Assembly: GCF_000247815.1 (NCBI RefSeq)
Contig: NC_021672.1
Span: 70,976,303 to 71,040,302 of the forward strand
Source: Ficedula albicollis
Lineage: Eukaryota; Chordata; Aves; Passeriformes; Muscicapidae
Direction of reading: 5' to 3'
Length of the DNA stretch: 64,000 nt
Shown here in pieces: positions 12,547-26,082 of the stretch. The notes below the pieces were generated by a model, which had not been told where the DNA came from, ran no database searches, and worked only from the letters and a program-made list of their open reading frames with translations. The position numbers and the translations under genes were made by a program. The stretch's first letter is position 1, and every line of letters begins with the position of its first letter.

Positions 12547-14490
12547 CCTCTGCCACCAGCCACAGAGCAGCACACCAGTCAGTCCACGGAGCCAAGGGAG
12601 TGGAGAGCAATGTGAAAGACAGAGCACAGAATGGAAACTTTTGGTGCACCTTTGACAGAAAAAACAAAGGCAAAAAAAAACCCTTCTAAAAACTACATGC
12701 TCTCTAGGTTCTTCCAGTCTATGATTAATCAGCCGTTTTTGTATTCATCCTCTCACTGCCTTTCTACTTTAGAATCCAATTCCCCATTGACTTTGTTGGT
12801 GGTGACTTATGGATACAGCTAAGCAGAGCTCTTCCAAGTCTACTGAGCAAAGAAGAGGGGATCCAGTGAACACAAGCAGCTCTGCTTCTCCATGAGGTTG
12901 CAGAAGAGTAGCCCTTGCCTTCCATTAATACATTGCTTTTTCCTTCTTATCTTCTTTCCTTCCTCCTGTTTTTATTTTCATGAAAGCTGAAAGCCTGAAT
13001 TTTATAATGCTAAAACCAAACCTGAGTGTGCTCTGATTATGGCTCATGGCTGGCCAGCATCAGCTAGCTCAGGTCTTGCTGCCTGTCTCAATGCTTCTTA
13101 TTTTCTTAAATAACAGAGTGAGGAAAGGAAAGTTTCCCTCCTTGCTCATGTTAGTCATTTCATCTAGCAGCTGGGAAAAAAAGGTAGGCATACTGGTACT
13201 TTCTGTTTACTTAACTTGGATTTTTATTGTTCACTGGTCTGACTCTGAAGTGCTAGGTAGGGCATTTTTTGAGGTAACTGTTTTCATCTGTTGATTTTTG
13301 GGGGGTTTTAGATGAGGTTTCTCATCATAGGTCTTTGTCTCCTAAGTTCTTACTTTATGGAGATCTTTTTCCTTTTGAGCAGATGTGGTCAACAGGTCAG
13401 TTCCCAGCTTTAACTTGTATAGTTTGTCCAGTTTTTCAGGCTGTAACTTTGTGAGCACTAGCTGTCATCAGAATAGTCTTAGACTTTCTGTAAATGAGAA
13501 ATTTGCATCATTTAGCTTAGAAGTATAATATTAAAGCTAAGTTAGGTAAATCAGTAGCACAGTTCTTACTATAATTATAATTTAATTTATTTTGGTTTAG
13601 CTTACATTGACAAGGAATGAGTTTTGAGTTCAGGGCAATAACCCTTATGAAGAGGAGCATCTCTGCTGGAGGTGGCACCCAGCTGAGTAGATAGGCGTAA
13701 AATCACAGCTTTACTTAAACCAGTGCAATTCTTCTGTGTATATGAGAGGCCTTAGTTTTATTCCCATCCACCTTCAACTCTCATTACAGCTCCTGCTGAT
13801 AGGTAATATGACTTGAAATCCCAGGTCAGTTTGTCATTGTGGTAGCAAGTCAGAAATCCTATTTTATGAGTAGGACTTGGGGGTTCATTCTTGGACTATG
13901 CATTAATGGGGGGGCACATTTTTTCCAGGCTGCCAGTGGTTATGTGTGTCTGGGGGCATCTGCAGGGCAGAACCCTGTAGCATGTCCCCATGTGCTCCTT
14001 AAAGGAGCTGTTCCCTTTGGCTGGCTCATATTACTTCAGAAAGCAAGGGGAAAGCAAAAGGAGACCAAATTGCAACACAGCAGTGGAAGAAATCTTGGTT
14101 TTCTGGTCACCAGCTAATTATGAATCCTCTCAGTAAACCTCCCATTCAGAGCCTGCAGTTTAATTCCATATGGCTTACTACATTTTGAGCTTAATCACCA
14201 AGATGTTGTGCTAAGGAAAATGTTCCAGGCTCTTTCAGGAAAACTGCATTTTTTGTAGCTCTCTCAGATCCACAGCACAGCTCACCCTGTAGGTCTTTCA
14301 CACCTTGTTTTTATCTTTAGAAGTGACCAATTAACAAGAAAGGAGATCAGCAAAAGTTTGAGTAAGGGAAGATGTACCCTGTAGTTTTTTCCAAACAAGC
14401 ACTGAAAATTGGGCAAAACTGTAACCTTATGTACCTGTAGACTCTATTGAAAATTTGCTGATTTAAAATAAATCACATCCCCATTGATTC
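12547..14490 (+). other. Probable 3' UTR and downstream flank of the coiled-coil gene
   Basis: Non-coding DNA directly after the TGA. Two candidate polyadenylation signals are present: ATTAAA at 13530-13535 and AATAAA at 14467-14472. I cannot tell which is used, so the end of the transcript is uncertain by about 1 kb. No other gene is visible in this stretch. Confidence 0.4.
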
Positions 14491-17269
14491 TACTGTAATA
14501 ATTCAGCAGAAGGAGCTGCATTCATAGCCAGGGAGTCTAGGAAGAAGTAAGTCTCAAAAGAAGAGGTAAATCACTCCTTTTCCAACTTTGGAATTGCCAG
14601 TGCTTTGCAAATCAGAACTAGCTTTAGTTCCTCCTGTAATAGCAGCCTGTGTCTGAAGCTCTTTTTTTTGTGTCATGCGTGAGGAGAGTAATGGGAACCT
14701 GAATGTGTGGAAGGGGGAATGCCGGAAGGCCGGCAGACAGTGACTGTACTCACTGCTGGGCCGGGCCTCATCCCAGAACCACCCCTTTGGTCCCATTATT
14801 TGAGTCAGCACGTTTCGATAGGAGCTGTTGTTTTGAAATCTTCCCTCTTGCTTTTTCTTCATCACCCCCAATTACTCACTCAAGGAATTTAATGCCGCCT
14901 GTAAAAGCATCAGAGCCATCAGCCCAGCATCATCGGCCACCGCCGCCCCTCCTGACTCTCTCATTAACTTATATGGTCAAATCTCCAGCTGCCCTGGTTC
15001 CCTGCTGTAAAACAATCCTTCCTCTGTGAGAAGCTGTGGAATTTCCCTTATCGATGGTTCAAATGGCTCCTGCTTGTAAACCTCTTACTGAGATGTTCCT
15101 TGATAGCGTTCCTGCTGGAGGCAGGGGCAGGGGGAGGGGATGGGAGCGAGGGGCGATCACTTCAGGCTGTTGTTTCAATTCCCTGACTTTACTGCATTGC
15201 CCACACATTGCAGGGAGCTGCTGCTGCTTCTTCAGCATCTCTAACTCGGCTTGTGGCTGTATTTCTATAGTTCAAAGTGCCCCAGCCAAAGGCCTGGTGC
15301 TGTCATGGCAGCGTGTGCAGGATCTGTGCACCAAGCCAGGTGAAGCTCACTGTTTACACATCTCCCAGGCTCTTCCCAGGGAGGATTTGTCAAGCCTGGC
15401 TGGTTTTCACGCTGGCCATTTGGTCCTTTATCTGCCAGCCACACACCTGCTGTTCCTTCCATCTGAATTGTTGGGCCCTGGCGATTTTTCTCGTTAACCA
15501 CTGTTATCTCCTAGGTCTTGTAGGCTTCCCATCTTAAAGATTGATCTTAGACCTCTGTAAAGTGCTTTCAGGGAGGGAGCAGATCTCATTTAGGAACAGT
15601 CTTGATCCAGCTTGATCCCCATTGAACTGTTTCAGGTAATGTCTCTGATCCTGTGTTGACAGAGATGCTGTGGTGAATAGCTTGAGGAACTTTGGGGTTT
15701 GGGAGGTACTGCTGGCCACGATTTAATGCTCAACGTGACCACTGAAAGCTTTTTCTTTTCACTCTTATGGAGTACCACACCATTGGCCTTAAGGCAACAA
15801 AGGGATTTTATTCTTATAGCCCATCATGGAATTGCATATGAGGCACATGCCACGTGTGGCATACCCTGCAGTGCTCATCCAGTTGCCTAACCCACCACTG
15901 CTCTTTTAAAATCCTACTCCCAAGTGTCAGCAGCCAGGCAGATGCAGACAGTTTCCTACCCCAGTGGTCCTGCTGTGCAGCAGCTCTAGGAAATCAGGGG
16001 CCCTTCCCAGAGACCCTGGGGAAATCTGCTTTTTCTTCTCCTGTTGAATGAAGTTCCATTTGCTACAGGAGCTGTGAAAGTTTTAACTGCTTTAATATTA
16101 CTTTTTTTTCTTCCGAGCTGTCGTTTGTGGAGAAGCTGAGAGATGTGAGGACTCAAGGAGCTGTTTGTAGAAAATGAAGTAGGTGATTATGGCAGGGTTT
16201 GGGCTAAAAAATAACTGAAGCCCATGTACACCGTAAAAGCTGACACTGCAACCATACTGGTTCACAATATCCACAAGTCCAAGTCCTTGTTTTCCTCTGG
16301 ATCCAACCTGATGTAAAACACTAAAAGGACATAACACTAGCATTGCAGGGTGAGAACACGAGCACTGTTTGCCATTGGAAGAAGAATTACCTGGCATGCT
16401 CCCAGATGAAACCCTGAGCTTCTCAAAGTATTCTCTCTCATTTTGACTGCCTTTAACCAGCTTTCACTCCAGAAAATGCCAAACCCTCTCTGGAGTATCC
16501 AGTTTTTGCCAAGTCCTGGGGACAGAAGGTGAAGGACATGATGTGCAGAGCCTCATGCACCGTTTCTCCTTGCACGGCTGGAATATCCCTTCTCTGGAAA
16601 ATTTCCTGGTACTTTGGGGCTCTGGAATTTGCACAAGGGGGCATAAAGGTCATAAATCCTGTAGAGATAACCCTGGTTTTCAAACCAAAGGGGCATCTCT
16701 TTTCGTTTGCCCTGTAATTCCCACCTCTTCTGCTGCTAGTGCTCAATTTGTTGGGAAATTTTTACATCTGATGAGGGTTGACAGGTTTGAGTCCCCAGTC
16801 CTGTTCTAATTGCCAATCGCTGCCACTGCAGGGGTCTTTGCAAAGGATGTGGAGTCATGCACCGATACCATTTTAAAGCAAAAATGTCACTGCACACGTA
16901 GTGCATATATCCCTCAAACGACTCCAGTGAGATGCTAAAGGGAAGGAGCACAAGCAAGGCATCTGATCCTGAAAGGAATCCTCTCCTCAGCTCAACGCCT
17001 GCACTGGAAGAGGGACCTGGAGAGGCTGTGGATAACCAGCACTGCCCCAGCGGGGTGGGAGGGCTGGGCACGGGGCAACTCTGCTGACCCCTCTCATCTG
17101 CGTGGTGAGGAAGAGGAGTGTCAGGGGTTTTTTTAAAACAAAACCATGTTTTTAATTGTTTTTTCCACAGAAATGGAAGGAACCTTACGCAACAGCAGAT
17201 CCTTCTGAACAAAATGGCTGTGTCCGCTGACTATTTTTAAAACTAAAAAAAAAAAAAAAAAAGAGAAAA

Positions 17270-18111
<842 letters not shown>

Positions 18112-20110
18112 ACTAAAAAAAAAAAAAAAAAAGAGAAAAACTGTTTCAAAACTTTTTAGTGTCAAAAGCATAAACTCAGAAATCCTGACTTTTTCCAGTG
18201 TGTGTGGTGAGTGCTGTAACCCTGTCATCAGTATCTCCCCTGACTTTTTCAGGGGTGTTTTTTTCCTGTTTTGTTTTCTGCTTGTCGATATTGTCTGTGT
18301 GGTCCTAAGGCTGGGGCAGTTACCAACAATGTGTGTCTGTTGTCAGATTGAAACAAAGATAGTAGTAGAACTGAAAAAGATGTGTTTTTAAAAATATATA
18401 AAAATAAATTTCATTAAAAGGAATTCAAGTAAAGAAGCAACAAAGCCATGACTCCTCCTCTTGGGATTGTACAGAAAAGGATTTGTGGGCTTATAATTAT
18501 AACCAGTTGCCTTTCACAGGCTTTTGAGGTCCAAGGCAGCTTGGCCTCTTAGGAAATGTTACAAACCCTGTATAAATTCCTGCTTTCCCAGGTTTATACT
18601 GTACATGTGTAAGACAGAAATGGGTGGAATGAAACAGTATTTTTGAAATCTGGTCTGATTTTCCAGCAGCAGTTATCAACTGCAGGTGTCCCCTAAGATG
18701 GGAACCACTGATGTGAATGGGCCAAATGCTTTGGCAACATTTTCTGTTTCCTCCATCCCACCCCTTGATGCAGGGACACAAGCAAGTGCAGATCAGCTGG
18801 TGCAGGTAGTTGTGTGTAAGTTCATTATCAAAGTTGTGTTTCCTTGCCTGTGGTGCAAGTGTGTTATGGGGCAGGAAAGGACCAGCAGCCACTTTCTGCT
18901 CCGGTTGCATCAGAGACTTGCATTGCTTGAGGAGAACAGCATGAGGCTAAACTGGCATGTAAGGTTAACAAAAAGAACCCTGACAAATTGCTTTACCAAT
19001 GAACATAGGTATAAGAATTGCATTACATGAATGTGTTTTTATTATCAAACTTAACCATATGCTGTTTGTCCCCATTTTGCAAGCTTAGTTCTGATCTTGA
19101 AAGTCAAGTCAATGCGGTTTGCTTTTAAGTAAATATTTTCATTAGGCTCTTGGTGCTTTGGTAGGGCTTTTTGTTCAAAACACTGGTTTCTTGCACTTGG
19201 AAACTGGCAAAAAATTTATCTGTTGGTCACGTATACTCTTACTTGTTGTAAAATGTGGTTATCTTAAAAACCAAATTCGAAGCCAAATTTTAAAAGTAAA
19301 CACTGTTCATTTTATCTGCCCCATCTTCCCAGCTCTCTATGGACAAGGCCAAGTCCTCCCTCCCTCCTGCCCAGGGGTGGCTGCATTTGGCCCCTCATTA
19401 CACACTCATTACAGTATAACTTGGGAATGCTTCAGTGTAAGATGCCTTTATTTGTTCAGATGCTGGAGGAGGATGAATCCAATGGGACCACGAACAGGGG
19501 AATAACTTCTGTGCTAGCCCAACATGCTGCTCCAAGCCCACTAAAACAGTATCTTGCCGTTTCCTTCCAAGGCAGTGAATGAGGAGAGCTGCACACCGAG
19601 TTCACCAATATCTGTGGAGTTCAGTTCTCTGGGATCCTCCATCCGCTCCACAGACTCAGATCCCTCATTTGCTTTGGAAGAGACGTGTTGCACTTTAGTG
19701 AAGGGGGAGGCAGGCTTTAGGGATGGCATCTAGTGTACTTGAATTCCTTTTGGAAATGACAGCAGCGGGAGACATTGGTGTCCGTGATGCAAGTGCGCAC
19801 GCTGCCTTCAACTTGTATGTGTTTTATTGCTGGAGTCATGTTACTGACAGGATAATGAAATTGCAAAGAAAACGTGTTATATTCAACTTTGCCTTGATAA
19901 TATAAACACTTTGTTCTTTTTTTTTTTTTTCTTCTTTTTTTATTCACAGACTAAGTTCATCAGGAAATTATAAAATTATTTAAAAATTCTGTGCCGTGTC
20001 TTTCTTTCAGTGTGCGTTTGTTGGTGTTCTCTCCTGCGTGCCCGGGATGGGAGAGCAGGTAGGAGGGCTGAATGGCTGCAGGGCTGCTCCCTGAGACCAG
20101 GCTTGAGGGA

Positions 20111-20139
20111 GTTGAGTTGAGTTGAGTTGAGTTGAGTTG
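20111..20139. repeat. GTTGA microsatellite
   Basis: Nearly six GTTGA units in a row, without interruption. Confidence 0.95.
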
Positions 20140-21290
20140 TTGCCCACCAGCACCAGTGGGACAAGCCTGCTGGGGTTTGGCTGCTCCACGTGCCTGGCAA
20201 TGCTCATGGACACAGCCAGGGCCTCCTGCAAGGTGAAGGTGAGGGACTGGCAAGCACAGAGGTGTCCTACATACCCTTGGACCTCACAGGTCAGGTGAGT
20301 GGAGATAAAACAGCTGCTGTCACAGTCAGCTGTCCCCTTTGTCTCTCCTGCCTGCTTTCCAAGTCAGTGACTTAAAAGTTGCTAATGGGTGACTGAATTC
20401 CAGATGTGCATCTCATGTTGAGTCAGCATCGGGATCACATCTTCCAGAGCAACGTGCCTGGAAAGCCTTGCTGAGGAGAGGCCAGCAAGACTGTCCCATT
20501 GAGCGTGTTCCTGGTGAAACCTGGATGTGGGTCCTGTCCCCCAGGAGCAGAGGAGAGTCGTGGTTTTGTGACGTAGGATGAGCTGTGCTCCCTGCAGTGC
20601 TGGCAGAAATGGGCTCTACCCAGTGTCCAGTCTGCAGATGAGTGTTGATGACATGGGAAATTGCCTGAGTAATGTCACTATAAAAATCTCATTTTTCTGG
20701 TGTTTTTTACTGTTCTAAAGAGAATAGCATTGCAACACTGGGTCCCACTGGTAGAACAATGTCCATGCTAAACACACTCCACCAGATCCTCCGCAGCTAT
20801 CCTGAAGCCCTGACAGCACAGACCTCCCCAGGTTGGGACACTTTCTAACCAATTTCCTTCTCCTTTTGTCTGTCTGTACAGCCAGCTTTTCTCTGGGCTT
20901 TCCTGCTGGCCTTGTCCCTTCTGCTTTTCCTAGATACATGATTTCATGAGGCACTTGAGGTCCTGACCTGTTTAAGTACAGGAGACTGCATGTGCAGCCA
21001 GAACAGGCGTCCTGATCTCAGTGCCTGGACTTTCCCTTCCCTTTGTTGATTGGATTTCAATCACTTGGGCTTCAATCAGGCATGTAAAGCAGTGTGTGGA
21101 GAAAGGATGCGTGGGGATTAAGGGTCTCAGGAGCTTTGAAAGGAAGAGTCCATCAGCCCTTTGGTTCCCAGTCTGGTTTATGTTCACTCAGACATCTTTG
21201 GCTGAGAAGGCGATTCGTGAATCCTGTCAGGGATGTGCCTGGCTTCTGCAGCACCGTCCAGATCAGCTGAATGAGACCACATGCCACATA

Positions 21291-21398
21291 CATTTAACCA
21301 GTTACTGCACAGCAAGGTACCCATCAGTCTGATACTGGCACAAACATTTAACCAGTTACTGCACAGCAAGGTACCCATCAGTCTGATACTGGCACAAA
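21291..21398. repeat. Tandem duplication, 54-bp unit
   Basis: CATTTAACCAGTTACTGCAC starts both copies at 21291 and 21345; the copies appear identical. Confidence 0.95.
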
Positions 21399-21471
21399 CA
21401 GCACTTCTGAAGGACTTGTCCTTTTTACAGGAGTAGTGAAAGGTCAGGAGTCTGAGTCAGCGCCAGCAGGA

Positions 21472-21511
21472 CAGCACATCTGCAGGGAGAGCAGCACATC
21501 TGCAGGGAGAG
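21472..21511. repeat. Tandem duplication, 20-bp unit
   Basis: CAGCACATCTGCAGGGAGAG is present twice, directly adjacent. Confidence 0.95.
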
Positions 21512-23068
21512 CTGAGCTGAGGGAGCTCTGCAGCCCACCCTGGCTCTGCTGCTTGGTGAGTTGCAGGGCCGTGTCCTAGCAGGCTGACTCATGTTTTGGA
21601 TGGCCCATGACAGTAACACTGTTCGTGCTGAGAAGAGAAGATGCCAAACGCCTTTTGTGTGTTATCAGGTTACATTTAATGCATTGTGCAGTAAAGCACG
21701 AGGCATCTGAACAGAATTGTCTGTGCTGACTACAGTCTGCAGCTACTGTGACACTGAACAGGCGAGGCAGCAGTGGAAACAGCAAATGGTCAGCCCTGGG
21801 ATCAAGCACACATAGATTTGAATCATTTTCCTTTGCAGATAGGTTCGTAGGGGTGTGCACAGCCCCTGTGTTGCCCAGGCTCCTGATGAAACATGGGCCA
21901 GGGTGACTTGGTGAAACCTGCTTTTCTAAATCACACCAGTCAGGGAAACTGCTGAAACCACATCTGCAACCCACTGGGAGAAGCTACATATTTAGGATCT
22001 CCTATTCCTGACAGGATCTGCTGTGCTTGTGCTGCAGATGCCTGTTGCTTGTGTGGATTGAAGCAGTAGGGATGCATCAGCCAGCCCAAAGATTACCAGA
22101 TTACCCCAAAACAGTAATTAAGGCCAATTGCCCGTGCTAATGATCTGTATGTGACTAGTGACCTTTAGACTGGGATTTTGAGGCATCAAGTAGGTCTTCT
22201 CACTGGGCTTCAGGATGTTTAGAAATCTCAGGCAAATGGCCAAAGTCCTCTTTCTTTAATGTCTTTAAAAACCCTCAAGCTCAAGTAGGGCATATGACCT
22301 GGGAAACTAAATGTTTTGTAGGTGGATATACTAAAATTAGGTGCAAACAACTTTTTTGCATATCTAGCAAACAGAGCCATACACCTTGTGTTGGTAGACC
22401 TTATTTCTGAATATCCTGGTGATGCATTATGACATGTCAGTGGAACAGCTGGGACCAGCTTGGGTGTAGCTGTGGGGTTACAGCAAGTGATTCTCAGGGC
22501 GTGGGCTTTAAGTCCATCTGGTTTTAAGTACAGGAGCAGTAGCTTTTCCCAATGTTTACAGTTGCAAACATTAAAACTGTTGTAGAAGGTGGGCTAAGAA
22601 GTTAAATATTTAGGCCCAGGTACTGCAGCCCATTTGTGTGAAGTTGTCGCTTACTTCAGTGGGAATTCAGCTCCAAGAATGTCTATGGACACAAATCTTG
22701 TGACAAGGCAAGTTAAAAAAACCTTTGGCTTCTTTGTGTATTGCTGAAAAGGATGGGTGGCTGCTGTAGCTCAAAACCTATCCTGGAAGGATTTTCGTTC
22801 AGCTTGAGCAAACCCTTCATTTTCTGTAAGGGCACACCATTTTGGAGAACCACAAGTCTTGGAATGTATATGAATGCTCTTAACCTTTCTTATATAATGC
22901 ACAGAAGCTAGTTTTAGCTCTAAGCAGTGTATCCTCTTGTAGCCCAATGCCCTGCAGTGCACGTATGCATATGTGTGTCTGTGCCCATCTGTGTGATCAT
23001 ATATAAATATACAGAGCTGCCCACTGGACACCACGCTTCAAGAATGCCAAACCTGCAATGGCCAAGGC

Positions 23069-23197
23069 CTGGAAATTAGAAAATCTGCATTACTTCTTGT
23101 CTAATATGGCCACGATGCAATTTTCAGTGAGGTCTGGAAATTAGAAAATCTGCATGACTTCTTGCCTAATATGGCCACGATGCAATTTTCAGTGAGG
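23069..23197. repeat. Tandem duplication, 65-bp unit
   Basis: CTGGAAATTAGAAAATCTGC starts copies at 23069 and 23134; the copies differ at two positions. Confidence 0.95.
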
Positions 23198-23793
23198 TAT
23201 TTATGTAAGTATGTTTGTGCCACATGCTTCCTTCATTACGTGTGCAGGATTAATTGATTTCTTTGAACTGGTAATTGTACGAATCCTACCACTGCTGCCA
23301 TCCAAGACCACCAGTTCTGTCACAAGCCTCTCATTACTTTGGTGCTTTAAATTGTCCCTCATGCTAGTGGTAGCTTATACATTGAAGGGCTGCTCCTGTT
23401 TGTGCTGTTGCTCCCTGGCATTCCAGCACTTCCCCATGCCCATATCTCTGACCTGTAATTGCCCCCACTTATTTCTGGTGGGTTTTATAATCCAACTCTT
23501 CACTTAGCAAAGAGGAGTTCTGTTTCTTCAGCCACAGAGCTGAGCATTAACTGTGATCAGACACCGTAGAGTGCCTGAGGCTTATCAGGAATTCCAAGAC
23601 TTGCTGATACGATTTGACATTAAAGTGGAGGTAAATGGATGTTCTTCCTCTGTTCTTCCTTATTGTCTACAAAGCACATTGACTTTCCCAGCCAGGTTGT
23701 TCCTGGCAGCAATACAAACCTTTCCCAAAGTCCCATATGAAATATTTGAGACTGTCTGACAGCTGAAGTGACTGACATGTCACAGAAGGGGCG

Positions 23794-24322
23794 TACACTT
23801 CTGTGTTTGCAGACACTTGTAGGCTGCAGTTCCAAGGAGCTCCAAAATGCTGCATCTGATACTCAGTGGCTGGAGAATGTACAATACATGCACATGGGAT
23901 TAAAAGACTGACTGCAAAGTGCAGAAGGAGGTAAGTTTGATTTCAGTGTCTCATTTTTTTTTTAGTCCCCACATGACTTCAATCAGCAGTTCATGCAATT
24001 CATCTATGATTTAATTAATTTAGCATTAATAGTTACAATGAGCATCAAAGTTTGAGAAAGCATACACTTCTATGTTTGCAGACACTTGTAGTTCCAAGGA
24101 GCTCCAAAATGCTGCATCTGATACTCAGTGGCTGGAGAATGTACAATACATGCACATGGGATTAAAAGACTGACTGCAAAGTGCAGAAGGAGGTAAGTTT
24201 GATTTCAGTGTCTCATTTTTTTTTTAGTCCCCACATGACTTCAATCAGCAGTTCATGCAATTCATCTATGATTTAATTAATTTAGCATTAATAGTTACAA
24301 TGAGCATCAAAGTTTGAGAAAG
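23794..24322. repeat. Tandem duplication, about 260-bp unit, first part of a nested triplication
   Basis: The block from TACACTTCTGTGTTTGC (23794) to GTTTGAGAAAG (24060) recurs at 24063-24322. The second copy lacks 7 bp after CACTTGTAG. Its 3' part is repeated a third time at 24906. Confidence 0.95.
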
Positions 24323-25625
24323 CTCCTTCTAAAGGATATTTTGAACTGTTGCCACTTCTGCTGATGCCCTTCATTATAAAGTAGCATATTTTGGATTCAG
24401 GTATGTTTTTCCCAATGCAGGTGGTGACTGTAAGGTGGTTTTCAGAGAGAGCCGGGGCTGAGCAGCAGGAGCAGCCAGGGACCTTCCACAGGCTCATGGC
24501 ACCCACCAAAGCCAGGGAGGTTCAGCTGTAGCACAGCATCACCAGTGAGTGTCTGCACTGCTGCTCTCTCACCCAATCTGACACCTGAGTGACTCCTCCT
24601 TGATAATTTTGACTCCACAAAGGAGTTTATTTGGGGAGCTATAAATCCATGGGAATGACACTTGTCCATGATATCCTCTTTTCCCTTTTTCTTTTCGTAT
24701 TTTGTTTAAGCATTTCTATCAGAACGCAGCTGAAGTAGTAACCAAGCTCTTAACAGGCTTGTGCAGAGCTTGGCTCTGCTCCCAAGGTGCCTCTTTGCTG
24801 TGCCAGGCACAACTGGTGAATATGAATACTCGTGTCTTTACAGACTCTTGGGGCTCCAAAGATGCAAAGTGAACCAGGATGATGATGACAATCCAGCAAA
24901 ATGCTCTGCAAAGTGCAGAAGGAGGTAAGTTTGATTTCAGTGTCTCATTTTTTTTTTAGTCCCCACATGACTTCAATCAGCAGTTCATGCAATTCATCTA
25001 TGATTTAATTAATTTAGCATTAATAGTTACAATGAGCATCGAAGTTTGAGAAAGCTCCTTCTAAAGGATATTTTGAACTGTTGCCACTTCTGCTGATGCC
25101 CTTCATTATAAAGTAGCATATTTTGGATTCAGGTATGTTTTTCCCAATGCAGGTGGTGACTGTAAGGTGGTTTTCAGAGAGAGCCGGGGCTGAGCAGCAG
25201 GAGCAGCCAGGGACCTTCCACAGGCTCATGGCACCCACCAAAGCCAGGGAGGTTCAGCTGTAGCACAGCATCACCAGTGAGTGTCTGCACTGCTGCTCTC
25301 TCACCCAATCTGACACCTGAGTGACTCCTCCTTGATAATTTTGACTCCACAAAGGAGTTTATTTGGGGAGCTATAAATCCACTTGTCCATGATATCCTCT
25401 TTTCCCTTTTTCTTTTCGTATTTTGTTTAAGCATTTCTATCAGAACGCAGCTGAAGTAGTAACCAAGCTCTTAACAGGCTTGTGCAGAGCTTGGCTCTGC
25501 TCCCAAGGTGCCTCTTTGCTGTGCCAGGCACAACTGGTGAATATGAATACTCGTGTCTTTACAGACTCTTGGGGCTCCAAAGATGCAAAGTGAACCAGGA
25601 TGATGATGACAATCCAGCAAAATGC
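24174..25625. repeat. Tandem duplication, about 730-bp unit
   Basis: Copy one is 24174-24904, copy two 24906-25625. They are nearly identical; the second lacks 11 bp (ATGGGAATGAC) and has an A to G change near 25041. An identical 73-codon minus-strand open frame in both is a by-product of the copying, not a gene pair. The copies begin within the 3' part of the preceding 260-bp duplication. Confidence 0.95.
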
Positions 25626-25755
25626 TTCGGGGCAGCAGTGCCCAATTTTTCAGCTCTGCCACCTTTCTGCATGTCTCAGAAAGCAGCACCCACTTCTGTT
25701 ATCTTTATTTTTTAATCCAAAGTAGTTACACACGAGGGGTTTGCTGGTTACTTTG

Positions 25756-25971
25756 GACAGCTTTCAGGTATGTGGCAGGCATGGCAAGCACAAGAACTGC
25801 TACCCCAAAGCACTTGGTGCTGCTGCTCCTTCAGGAGGAGCTGGGAACAAGTTGGTGTCTCCTGACAGCTTTCAGGTATGTGGCAGGCATGACAAGCACA
25901 AGAACTGCTACCCCAAAGCACTTGGTGCTGCTGCTCCTTCAGGAGGAGCTGGGAACAAGTTGGTGTCTCCT
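25756..25971. repeat. Tandem duplication, 108-bp unit
   Basis: GACAGCTTTCAGGTATGTGG starts copies at 25756 and 25864; one substitution (GGCAAG versus GACAAG) was seen. The unit is a multiple of three, so open frames pass through both copies. Confidence 0.95.
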
Positions 25972-26076
25972 GCAAACTCCCTTGTGACCGTTTCTAGTAC
26001 AATATTGTAAGATGACTCTTTTTCCTGCCCCAGTGATATGAGAAGTGTGAAACACTGTCTTGAGGACAGATGAAGA

Positions 26077-26082
26077 CAATAA
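26077..26082 (+). promoter_or_regulatory. Isolated polyadenylation-signal-like AATAAA
   Basis: AATAAA is followed within about 20 bases by a T/G-rich stretch (TCGTTCTCCTTGTG). No transcript can be linked to it, so this is a weak candidate for the 3' end of an unannotated RNA. Confidence 0.2.

Noticed and set aside
15036..15497. 153-codon plus-strand frame
   Set aside because: Overlapping frames of similar length exist on the other strand; composition is like non-coding DNA.
24288..25241. Two identical 73-codon minus-strand frames that look like a gene pair
   Set aside because: Both are parts of the 730-bp tandem duplication. There is no codon bias or known domain.
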